Assembly (NCBI GenBank): GCA_028275705.1 | Contig: JAPWUD010000002.1 | Location: 59,385-123,384, forward strand | Reading direction: 5' to 3' | DNA: 64,000 bases | DNA from: Desulfurococcaceae archaeon | GTDB lineage: Archaea > Thermoproteota > Thermoprotei_A > Sulfolobales > Desulfurococcaceae | Shown here: in pieces, positions 45,114 to 53,076 of the stretch | Numbering within the stretch: the stretch's first letter is position 1 | Layout of the letters: each line of letters begins with the position of its first letter | The notes under the pieces: generated by a model | The model's database searches: none | What the model saw: the letters and a program-made list of their open reading frames with translations, nothing else | What the model was told of the DNA's origin: nothing | Translations under genes and position numbers: made by a program

Positions 45114-46331
45114 CTATTCACCACCCTCAAGAATCTCCACTAGTTTAACGTAAACACTAATAGCCTTGTATAGATCCTCAAGCACTATATACTCATTTGG
45201 TTGGTGAGCCAACCCTATGACGCCTGGACCGTATGCAACAGCTTCAACACCCTTCTCTGAGTAATACCTAAGATCTAAACCCCCAGTACAGATAACCGGC
45301 TTAGGTTCAACGCCAATAGCCTTAACGGCTGCCTCCCTGATCGATTGAACAATAACCGATGACTCTGGGGTATACGCTGGATTAGATGCCTCCAATACCT
45401 CAACAACACTCTCAATACCCGTCTCACTCGTAATTCTAGATGCTAAATCTCTAACTTCCCTAACTACTTCATCAGCCTTCTCCTCCACTATAAGCCTCCT
45501 ATCAATACTAAACCCAGAGACTCCTGGAACAATGTTCACAGCGCCTGGAGATATTAATATACCACCAGGGTTCAATGTGGGCTTAGCTGCTAATGGGTCC
45601 TCATAGTTAAAAACACTCTTCTTTACATCTAGGAGCTTTCTATACTCCCCTATGAATCTACTCGCATAAACCAACATTTTTTCAAATGCATTGTCTCCAA
45701 GCCATGGAGCAGACCCATGTGCTTGCCTCCCGAAAACCTTTATAATAAACCATGCAACACCTCTATGTCCATTATAGACTCTCTCAAGACCAGATGGCTC
45801 TGCAATAACAACCCAATTCGGTCTACTACCAAGCTCTCTCACCAGGTAACCCGTACCAGCTAAACCACCAATTTCTTCATCGGGAACCAATACACCCTCA
45901 AGCACTAAACTAGGTTCTCTCTCAGCATAGTAAATTAGTGTCGATAGAAAAGCAGCTATACCACCCTTCATATCAGTAGAACCCCTTCCATAAACTCTCC
46001 CCTCGCTAATTATTGGGTTAAATGGATCGCTCCTCCATCCATCACCAGGTGGCACTACATCGTAGTGTCCATTAAACTGTAGTACTTTATCCCCATACCC
46101 GACTCTCGCGATAAGAATGTACCTTGGCTTCCATGGATTGAATTTTTCAGGTACATACTTCTTAACGTATTCATCGGGGACTCTGTGGATAGTGACGTGG
46201 ACTCCGTGTTGTGAAAGAACCTCCTTGTAGTAATCTACTATGTCTCCGTATTGATCCCCTAGTACAGTCTTATACCTAATGCTCTCCAAGAGCATTTTCA
46301 ATGACAAATCACGAATGGCCTTTAAATCCAT
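45114..46331 (-). CDS. M20 family metallopeptidase (ArgE/DapE/ACY1-like)
   Basis: Zinc-dependent amidohydrolase. Metal ligands in order: FNGHYDVVPPGDGWRSDPF (His), GRGSTDMKGGIA (bridging Asp), PDEEIGG (catalytic Glu and ligand Glu), VIAEPSGLERV and, near the C-terminus, GPGVIGLAHQPNEYI (His). The lid/dimerisation domain lies between about 185 and 300, beginning GHRGVAWFIIKVFGRQAHGS. Substrate could be an acylated amino acid, dipeptide or biosynthetic intermediate; no arginine or lysine pathway genes flank it. Start ATG 46331. Confidence 0.87.
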   Translation of the reverse strand: MDLKAIRDLSLKMLLESIRYKTVLGDQYGDIVDYYKEVLSQHGVHVTIHRVPDEYVKKYVPEKFNPWKPRYILIARVGYGDKVLQFNGHYDVVPPGDGWRSDPFNPIISEGRVYGRGSTDMKGGIAAFLSTLIYYAEREPSLVLEGVLVPDEEIGGLAGTGYLVRELGSRPNWVVIAEPSGLERVYNGHRGVAWFIIKVFGRQAHGSAPWLGDNAFEKMLVYASRFIGEYRKLLDVKKSVFNYEDPLAAKPTLNPGGILISPGAVNIVPGVSGFSIDRRLIVEEKADEVVREVRDLASRITSETGIESVVEVLEASNPAYTPESSVIVQSIREAAVKAIGVEPKPVICTGGLDLRYYSEKGVEAVAYGPGVIGLAHQPNEYIVLEDLYKAISVYVKLVEILEGGE

Positions 46332-46395
46332 TTAAACCGCCATTTAAAGGAATTTATGTTATGAGGAAAAAACAATATGTCTTTAACTTACTTAA

Positions 46396-46638
46396 CTACT
46401 CTATTTTCTCAACATGTATGATCTGAACAGGACACGCATTAGAGGCGTCTTGAACGCACGATAATAGTTCATCCCCTACAACTCCCACAGCGATATTTCC
46501 ACCCTCTCTATACTTCTCAGTAATCTGCGACTTATTATCATCAGGGTTCATTTCAAAGACGTCGGGGCATATTGATACGCAAACCATGTCTGAAATACAG
46601 TTCTCTCTAGGGTCTATTCTAACTCTATACTTTGCCAT
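46396..46638 (-). CDS. [4Fe-4S] ferredoxin, Pyrococcus type
   Basis: 80-residue electron carrier for ferredoxin-linked oxidoreductases. The cluster motif is C14-x2-D17-x2-C20 with C69 as fourth ligand (CISDMVCVSICPDVF and ACPVQIIHV), i.e. the Asp-ligated form known from Pyrococcus furiosus ferredoxin, in which the cluster interconverts between 3Fe and 4Fe. Cys24 and Cys61 match the extra disulfide pair of that protein. Start ATG 46638. A C/D box sRNA candidate is 58 bases upstream on the same strand. A peptide-fermenting metabolism needs such a carrier. Confidence 0.93.
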   Translation of the reverse strand: MAKYRVRIDPRENCISDMVCVSICPDVFEMNPDDNKSQITEKYREGGNIAVGVVGDELLSCVQDASNACPVQIIHVEKIE

Positions 46639-46693
46639 AGCTGTCCCCCTATTGTATTAATAGGGGAGAGCTTATATCTTTGTGTCCACGTGT

Positions 46694-46758
46694 TGATCAG
46701 TTTTGCGGGGCGGCATCATCAAGCAGTTGATCATGCCCCAAGGTTCTTCATCATTGCC
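46694..46758 (-). ncRNA. C/D box sRNA candidate
   Basis: On the minus strand: box C ATGATGA (46754-46748), 13-nt guide AGAACCTTGGGGC, D'-like ATGA (46734-46731), 8-nt spacer, C' TTGATGA (46722-46716), 15-nt guide TGCCGCCCCGCAAAA and box D CTGA (46700-46697). Three of four boxes are near consensus, and the ~60-nt GC-rich island stands out against AT-rich flanks. Targets would be complementary to the guides (GCCCCAAGGTTCT and TTTTGCGGGGCGGCA), expected in rRNA or tRNA; I could not assign them. Same strand as, and upstream of, the ferredoxin gene. Confidence 0.75.
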
Positions 46759-46901
46759 TAGAATAAGTCTAGAATAGATAGTTTAATATATTTTACTACG
46801 AAGTCTCGTTGCTAGTTCAACAAATTTATTAAAGAGACCTATCTCCCATTTATTAACTTTCACTGATAATGAAGGCCTTTTGTAAAAAGAATGTAATTTT
46901 C

Positions 46902-47534
46902 CTATTTCGAGGATGTAGGAGCGAAGTACTCGAAGTAATACATCCTTATTCCATGCACAATCATTTCCGCTGCAACACCAGCGATGATTAAAGCCATGAA
47001 TCTGCCAAGAGCCCTCACTGTAGACATTCTTAATACTTTAACCATGTATTCACTAATTCTCAACACTGTGAATGATGTAATACAAGCCACCAACGCAGCG
47101 ATCAATACAATGAATTGATTACCGTAATCTCCTGGCTTGGAGGTGACTAGTAGCAGAATTGTTGTTATAGTGCCTGGTCCAATGATTAGCGGTGTTGCTA
47201 TTGGAACCACTGCTATGTCGCCTGGGTGCATTTTCTTCGTTCTAACCTCCTCTCCAAGCATATCTATAGCAATAGTCATTAGTATTACTCCACCACCAAT
47301 TCTTAGACCAGCTATTGATACATTGAATGCTTCAAGAATATAATTACCCGCGGCTGCAAATGCTACAACTATTAATAATCCCGCAACAGTTGCCTTTCGC
47401 ACTATACCATCAATATCCTTCCTATTTAAACCCTCCGTTAAAGCTAGAAAAGTAGGTATTGCTGAGAAAGGATTCATTATTGCAAGTAATTGAACGTAGT
47501 ACGCTATAAACGTGAACACGTATTCGAAGCTCAT
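46902..47534 (-). CDS. marC: MarC family integral membrane protein
   Basis: 210 residues with six membrane helices. The MarC/UPF0056 signatures are MNPFSAIPTFLALTEG, RIGGGVILMTIAIDMLG and VVPIATPLIIGPGTITTILLL. Function is unknown across the family; the old link to multiple antibiotic resistance has not held. Start TTG/ATG at 47534, 21 bases after the leucyl-tRNA synthetase stop, so it may ride on that transcript. Confidence 0.88.
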   Translation of the reverse strand: MSFEYVFTFIAYYVQLLAIMNPFSAIPTFLALTEGLNRKDIDGIVRKATVAGLLIVVAFAAAGNYILEAFNVSIAGLRIGGGVILMTIAIDMLGEEVRTKKMHPGDIAVVPIATPLIIGPGTITTILLLVTSKPGDYGNQFIVLIAALVACITSFTVLRISEYMVKVLRMSTVRALGRFMALIIAGVAAEMIVHGIRMYYFEYFAPTSSK

Positions 47535-47555
47535 GGATCAAAACCCGGAGTACGC

Positions 47556-50468
47556 TCACTCAATGTAGAGAGCGGGCTTTAATGGGAGAGCTCTCTCAGC
47601 CTTGGGAATACCCCTACTCCTAGCTTCATCCTCCCACATCACTGTGACTTCACTCAATCCCGGTATTCTAGTCTTAATGTATCCAGCCATTGCACTATAG
47701 ACTTCGAATTCACGCCTACTTCTAGTCTTAATAATCCTCGATAACACCCCACGATCAGTCTTTCTAAAGATATTATATGCTTCAACAACCTCAGCCTCTC
47801 TACCTTTAAGATTAAACCTACTTCTAACAACCTCAACCACTTGTTTTAATTGAACACCATCATACACGTATTTTGCTATTTCACGCTTCCAATCGGGTGC
47901 TACAATAATGTAAACTCTTGGATTCTCTCTACGCGTAAGCGATACTATCTCCCTTATATCCTCGATTAACGAGTCTACAGAGTCTACAAGGTATATTATC
48001 TCCTCATCTATAGAGGGTATAGTGGGCCATTTTGAAGTAGATACCAACTCACTGCTTCCAAGCCATGAATTAATTTCCTCGGTTAAGTGCGGTATAATAG
48101 GGTTTAATACTGTAATCCAGTCTCTTAAGACACCCTTAACACCACACACATAGTTTTCACCAGTCATCTCCCTGTACTTATCGACTAGTGAGAGTATATC
48201 GAAGAAAGCAGTCTGCACATAGTCCCTTATCTCTAGGTTTTCAACGTGCTCCGTTGCCTTCTCGATTAAGCTGTAGAATTTATTAATAAACCAATCTGTG
48301 TATACACTACTACTCACACTACTTTTACAAGCAGTAGCACTCTTAGCTACACTAACGAATTTCAAGAGACTACTAACAACTTTCTCAACATCAGTCTCTC
48401 TCCAGTCTAGTATAGAGTCTAGACTTGCAGCCCAAGATATGTATAGTCTAAAGAGGTCTGCAGAGTACCTTGTAGATATGTGTCTAAGTGGTATAACATT
48501 CCCCTTACTCTTAGACATTTTGGCTCCTTCACGGATGACGGTTTCATTGAGTGAGATCAAGCGTGGAGCTAGTTTATCACCAAATATTGCTATGTGGTGG
48601 AGTATGTAGAAGGTTAAGTGATTTGATATGTGTGGTACACCAGTGTGTCTATGATCTACTGGGTACCAGTATGTAAACTCTCTTCTCATCTCTTCAAGTA
48701 CATCGATTGGTATACCACTAACTCTTGAAACATCCTCGACTGAACCAATGCCCAGGAACACATAGTCAAATACCTCGGGGGTCAAGGACTCTGGCTTAAT
48801 TCCACGACTCCTAATTATATGTGCAATAGTGTAGAATGCCATGTATATAGTTGAGTCACTAAGACTCTCAATAATCCAGTCTTGATCCCACGGAAGACTA
48901 GTACCAATACCCCTCTTTCTAGCACACGGTCTCTTATCCAGCCAGTCAATTGTATCTAGGAATAACTTCTTATACTTCGAGGGAACGATCTTTACTACAT
49001 CTTCTTCAATCATTTTCCTAGACTTCTCCTTAAGCCACTTAACATTGTAGTTTATAAACCACTGCCCAGTGATTTTCGCAACTATGATCTCTCCACCACC
49101 CCTACAATAAGCCCTCCTATTCAACTCGTAGAATGGAATTGCCTTACCCATAGAGTAGAGCAATTCTTTGACTTTTTCACGAGCCTCGCTGACAGGTAGC
49201 CCCTTGATACCCGCATAATCCACAATCATGACTCCATTGTAGAATTGCTCTCTATACACTTCTTTAGTAATATCCTCTATTCTAGGGTCTAGCTGGCTCT
49301 TTACACCGGCTGATTTTACAGCGATCTCTGCGTGGTGGCCACTAATTCCCGGCACATCAATGATCTTCCTAGGCTCAATGCTCTGGACTAACTCGGGTTT
49401 TAAACCATACTTGTTTAGTAAGTCGGGGTTACTTTTCAACTCAATTAATGCAACGTAGTCGTATGGTGCATCACTAGGCTCTGAGTAGACAACCCCTGTA
49501 GCATTCTCTACGTCTACAAACCATGCAGGTAGAACTAAGACGTTGTCGCCGAATGGAGATACAGCATTCTCCCCGATAAGATCCCTACCCTTAATCCTCG
49601 TTACAAAACTTACTTCTTCCTCGGGGTATTGATGCTTGAATTTAAGGAAGGCTTTTTCACTAACAACTAGTTTTTCACCCCTCCAATCAAAGACCACGTA
49701 GTCTCCTTCTGGGTGAACCCACATATTTGTTACTCCAAATAATGTCTCTGGCCTAAGAGTAGCGGCTAGGAGGATCCAGCCTCTACTTGGAAGCGTGAAC
49801 TTTACCGCTGTGTACTCAACGATCTCCACGGGGTTTACATCAGCGTCTTGTATATCGTCCTCTCCCTCGGGTTGTCTATGTAGTAGGCAGTAGGTTACTA
49901 TGTGGTCTCCACGCGTAATTAACCCCTTATCAGCGAGTTTAAAGTACTGCCAAGTTACAAATCTATTGTATATTGGCTCTCCAGTGTGGAATCTACGCCT
50001 CCAATCAATACTATAACCCAGCTCCTCGAAATCCCTTTGGATTCTCTCCGCGAAGAACACTGCGAGGTTTAAGGGGTCTTTGAATGACTCAAGTATTTTC
50101 TCCACTTCATCCTTGTCTTCAATGTATAGTGATATATAGTCTCTGTAAAGCCCTATTGTTCTCTCATCTCCCCTAGAGATCATCTCTGAGTATGCAATAA
50201 TTGGTGTGCCAGTAATGTGGAATGCCATGGGGAATAGTACATTAAAGCCCCTTAGTCTTTTATACCTTGCAATAATGTCTCCAATAGTATATGTCCTCCC
50301 ATGACCAATGTGTAGCGGTCCATTGGAGTATGGATATGGGACAGTTATAAAGTACTTTGGTCTATCCCCAGATGGGTGTGCTTCAAAAACCCTCTTCTCT
50401 CTCCAAACCCCTTGCCACTTCTTCTCAACACCCCTCAGCCACTCTAAAAACTCCTCCCTCCTCTGCAT
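47556..50468 (-). CDS. leuS: Leucyl-tRNA synthetase, archaeal type
   Basis: Class I synthetase that charges tRNA-Leu. 970 residues with HIGH at 53-56 (YSNGPLHIGHGRTY), a CP1 editing domain (about 190-420, with the VAKSAGVKSQLDP and AAT-LRPETLFGVTNMWVHP segments), and KMSKS at 650-654 (REGAKMSKSKGNVIPL). The insertion pattern is that of archaeal/eukaryotic cytosolic LeuRS rather than the bacterial form. The C-terminal ~100 residues form the tRNA-binding tail. Start ATG 50468. Divergent from lysS with ~125 AT-rich bases between them. Confidence 0.95.
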   Translation of the reverse strand: MQRREEFLEWLRGVEKKWQGVWREKRVFEAHPSGDRPKYFITVPYPYSNGPLHIGHGRTYTIGDIIARYKRLRGFNVLFPMAFHITGTPIIAYSEMISRGDERTIGLYRDYISLYIEDKDEVEKILESFKDPLNLAVFFAERIQRDFEELGYSIDWRRRFHTGEPIYNRFVTWQYFKLADKGLITRGDHIVTYCLLHRQPEGEDDIQDADVNPVEIVEYTAVKFTLPSRGWILLAATLRPETLFGVTNMWVHPEGDYVVFDWRGEKLVVSEKAFLKFKHQYPEEEVSFVTRIKGRDLIGENAVSPFGDNVLVLPAWFVDVENATGVVYSEPSDAPYDYVALIELKSNPDLLNKYGLKPELVQSIEPRKIIDVPGISGHHAEIAVKSAGVKSQLDPRIEDITKEVYREQFYNGVMIVDYAGIKGLPVSEAREKVKELLYSMGKAIPFYELNRRAYCRGGGEIIVAKITGQWFINYNVKWLKEKSRKMIEEDVVKIVPSKYKKLFLDTIDWLDKRPCARKRGIGTSLPWDQDWIIESLSDSTIYMAFYTIAHIIRSRGIKPESLTPEVFDYVFLGIGSVEDVSRVSGIPIDVLEEMRREFTYWYPVDHRHTGVPHISNHLTFYILHHIAIFGDKLAPRLISLNETVIREGAKMSKSKGNVIPLRHISTRYSADLFRLYISWAASLDSILDWRETDVEKVVSSLLKFVSVAKSATACKSSVSSSVYTDWFINKFYSLIEKATEHVENLEIRDYVQTAFFDILSLVDKYREMTGENYVCGVKGVLRDWITVLNPIIPHLTEEINSWLGSSELVSTSKWPTIPSIDEEIIYLVDSVDSLIEDIREIVSLTRRENPRVYIIVAPDWKREIAKYVYDGVQLKQVVEVVRSRFNLKGREAEVVEAYNIFRKTDRGVLSRIIKTRSRREFEVYSAMAGYIKTRIPGLSEVTVMWEDEARSRGIPKAERALPLKPALYIE

Positions 50469-50594
50469 TCACTCACCACACATTAGTAATCGTGAATACT
50501 AGAAACTCTTTAAAAACACATTTCACCTTTAATTAGCAGTATTAGTGATATTAATATAGTCTACTATATAAATAGCTAAGTAGGGTCTTTAGAG

Positions 50595-52226
50595 ATGACG
50601 AAGCACTGGATAGATGAACTAGCTGATGAACTATATGATAAATTGAGTAGGCGTGGCAAAGAAGTACTCGTATTCAATGGGGGGTTATCTGTCTCAGGGC
50701 TACAACACGTTGGTAGATTGAGAGGAGAGATCATAATAACGGAGACGCTTAGAAAAATACTCACATCCCGGGGGTTGAAAATCAAGCAGTATTTAACACT
50801 ATACACCCAGGACTCTTGGAAGGGTAAAGAAGCGCAAGTAATGGCTTTTGGAAGTAGAGAGGAGGGAGAGAAGTACACTGGCTGGCCCTTGATCAAGGTT
50901 CCGGATCCTCAGAGATGCCACTCAAACTGGGTTGAACACTACTGGTCTGACTTCGGCCCATTCATAAAGGACTTCACCGATGGAGAGGTTGAAGTTGTCA
51001 CAACAACAGAGCTTTACAAGTCAAAACTCAAGGAATTCACCTTACTAACGATCAAGATGAAGGACGAAGTGAGGAGAGTAGTGAATAAGTATAGGGGGAG
51101 GAAGCCGTATCCCGAGGAATGGATACCATTCGAGCCTATTTGTGGAAAATGCGGTAGAATAGATACCACAGAGGCTGTTAAAATAGTTGACTCTGAACAC
51201 GTTGAGTATGCTTGCAAATACTGTGGTCACACGGGAGTGGCAAGTATTGAGGATGGAAAACTAATGTGGAGAATCGAGTGGGTTGGAGTGTGGTGGTCTC
51301 TTGGAGTAGACTTCGAGCCTTTCGGCAAAGACCACGCAATGCCTGGTGGTAGTAGGGATAGTTGTGTAGACCTTGCTTTAAACGTATACTCATTCCAGCC
51401 ACCAGAGGGCTTACCATATGAATGGGTTGAAGTGAGGACTGTGGATGGCAGGGTAATGGATATGGGGAGTAGCGACTTCCTCGGCTTCTCACCTAGAGAG
51501 TGGCTTGAGGTAGCACACCCACATGTATTTAGATTCCTCGTTCTCAAGACACCGCCCATGAAGAAAATCACTGTTGGACTACACGAGGTACCGCAATACT
51601 ATAACTTATACTATAGAGCAGAGAGGATATACTATGGACTGGAGAAAGCAATTAGCGAGGAGGAAGAGGCGTTATTAAAGAGGAGCTATGAACTAAGCTA
51701 TCCACGTGGGGCTCCTCCACAGGAACCCCCAGAGCAAGTACCATACCTACACCTCGCAATATTATCCCAGATAATTCCAAGCGATAAGTGGAGTGATGAA
51801 GCAATACATAGGTTAAAGATAAGCGGACACATACCACTAACACCAACCAATTATGGAGCGCAGAGAGTACTAGAGTTAATCCCTAAAGCACACAAGTGGG
51901 TTATAAAGTATGGTTCACCAGATATGAAGTTCAAGTTAAACACCATTGAGGAGGCTACTAGAACAGCTAGCTCAATACCACCAGACATTGCTCGCTACCT
52001 CCGCGAAATATACAAGAACCTATCTATGTTACCGGAGTGGAGGGAAGACTCGATCAAGAACGCCTTGATCTCTATTACCACGAAGCTGCCGGAGGAGCAT
52101 GTTAGAAAACTCTACGAGTACTTCTACTTACTAGTAGTGGGTAAACCTAGTGGGCCGAGGGCTGCACCACTATTGTCCCTAATGGGTAGAGATAAGGCTC
52201 TATCATATCTATCCCTCGTGGCTTAA
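50595..52226 (+). CDS. lysS: Lysyl-tRNA synthetase, class I
   Basis: LysRS1, the archaeal class I enzyme. The HIGH-equivalent is LSVSGLQHVGRLRG (about 33-46), a zinc-ribbon-like insert ICGKCGRI...ACKYCGHTG (about 184-215) follows, and the catalytic core has FEPFGKDHAMPGGSRDSC and PPEGLPYEWV. The KMSKS loop is degenerate: VMDMGSSDFLG (288-295) has no lysine where KMSxS is expected. The C-terminal alpha-helical anticodon domain is complete. Start ATG 50595. Five to twenty bases separate it from the downstream glycosyltransferase gene. Confidence 0.9.
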   Translation: MTKHWIDELADELYDKLSRRGKEVLVFNGGLSVSGLQHVGRLRGEIIITETLRKILTSRGLKIKQYLTLYTQDSWKGKEAQVMAFGSREEGEKYTGWPLIKVPDPQRCHSNWVEHYWSDFGPFIKDFTDGEVEVVTTTELYKSKLKEFTLLTIKMKDEVRRVVNKYRGRKPYPEEWIPFEPICGKCGRIDTTEAVKIVDSEHVEYACKYCGHTGVASIEDGKLMWRIEWVGVWWSLGVDFEPFGKDHAMPGGSRDSCVDLALNVYSFQPPEGLPYEWVEVRTVDGRVMDMGSSDFLGFSPREWLEVAHPHVFRFLVLKTPPMKKITVGLHEVPQYYNLYYRAERIYYGLEKAISEEEEALLKRSYELSYPRGAPPQEPPEQVPYLHLAILSQIIPSDKWSDEAIHRLKISGHIPLTPTNYGAQRVLELIPKAHKWVIKYGSPDMKFKLNTIEEATRTASSIPPDIARYLREIYKNLSMLPEWREDSIKNALISITTKLPEEHVRKLYEYFYLLVVGKPSGPRAAPLLSLMGRDKALSYLSLVA

Positions 52227-52248
52227 GGGATTGTTCAAGGCATATACA

Positions 52249-52998
52249 ATGCAGAAGATCTCAATTATAGTCCCAACTTATAATGAGCGTGAAAACATAA
52301 CACTGTTGATTGAGAAGTTAGCAGGGGTTTTGAAGGGGTGTGAGTATGAGATCATAGTTGTAGATGACAATAGCCCTGATGGAACTGCAGAAGCTGCTGA
52401 AGCACTCTCAAAAACACTCCCAGTTAAAGTGTTAAGGAGACCTGGAAAACTAGGCTTAACTTCTGCGATATATGATGGAGTTAAATTAGCAACTGGAGAA
52501 TACATTGTAGTAATGGATGCAGACCTACAACACCCTCCCGAACTAGTACCAAAGCTGGTTGAGAAGTTAGCCGAGTGCGATATCGTTGTAGCATCTAGAT
52601 ATGTCGAGGGGGGTGGAGTTGAAAACTGGAGTTTTACTAGGAGGGTAATTTCACTTGGAGCAGTATATGCTTCAAGGATCTTAATACCTGAGTGTAGACG
52701 TGTAAAAGACCCCGTCAGCGGCTTCTTTGCAGCGAGGAGGAGTACATTACTTGGATGGAGGCCACTGGCTCCAATGGGTTATAAAGCACTTGTCGAGATC
52801 CTAGCGGTCACTAAGCCGAGGAGGCTCTGCGAGGTTGGATTTGTTTTCCGAGGTAGGGAGAAAGGTACCTCCAAGCTGGGGTCGAGGCAGGTGTTTTCAT
52901 ATGCAAAACTCCTTTTACTACTTGGGTTTAGGCGGTTAGTCTTAATAGCTATTATCTTCCTAATCTTAATAGTCCTCATCTCTGTGTTTTATCCATAA
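52249..52998 (+). CDS. Dolichol-phosphate mannosyltransferase-like GT2 with C-terminal membrane helix
   Basis: Family GT2 enzyme of the Dpm1 type: SIIVPTYNERENI, IIVVDDNSPDGTAEAAE (nucleotide-sugar binding), VVMDADLQHPPELVPKL (DxD), DPVSGFFAARR and the acceptor loop REKGTSKLGSRQV. A C-terminal hydrophobic helix (about 225-248) anchors it. It transfers mannose or glucose to dolichyl phosphate for N-glycosylation or for the lipid-linked glycans of surface proteins. I chose ATG 52249 (AAGG about 8 bases upstream); a TTG at 52231 has no site. Confidence 0.87.
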   Translation: MQKISIIVPTYNERENITLLIEKLAGVLKGCEYEIIVVDDNSPDGTAEAAEALSKTLPVKVLRRPGKLGLTSAIYDGVKLATGEYIVVMDADLQHPPELVPKLVEKLAECDIVVASRYVEGGGVENWSFTRRVISLGAVYASRILIPECRRVKDPVSGFFAARRSTLLGWRPLAPMGYKALVEILAVTKPRRLCEVGFVFRGREKGTSKLGSRQVFSYAKLLLLLGFRRLVLIAIIFLILIVLISVFYP

Positions 52999-53076
52999 GA
53001 GTTGTTGATTAGAGTATTAATAAGCTATTTGGCTTTAAATAATACAGTTGCCTCTATAGCATTGAAGGGGGTTTAC

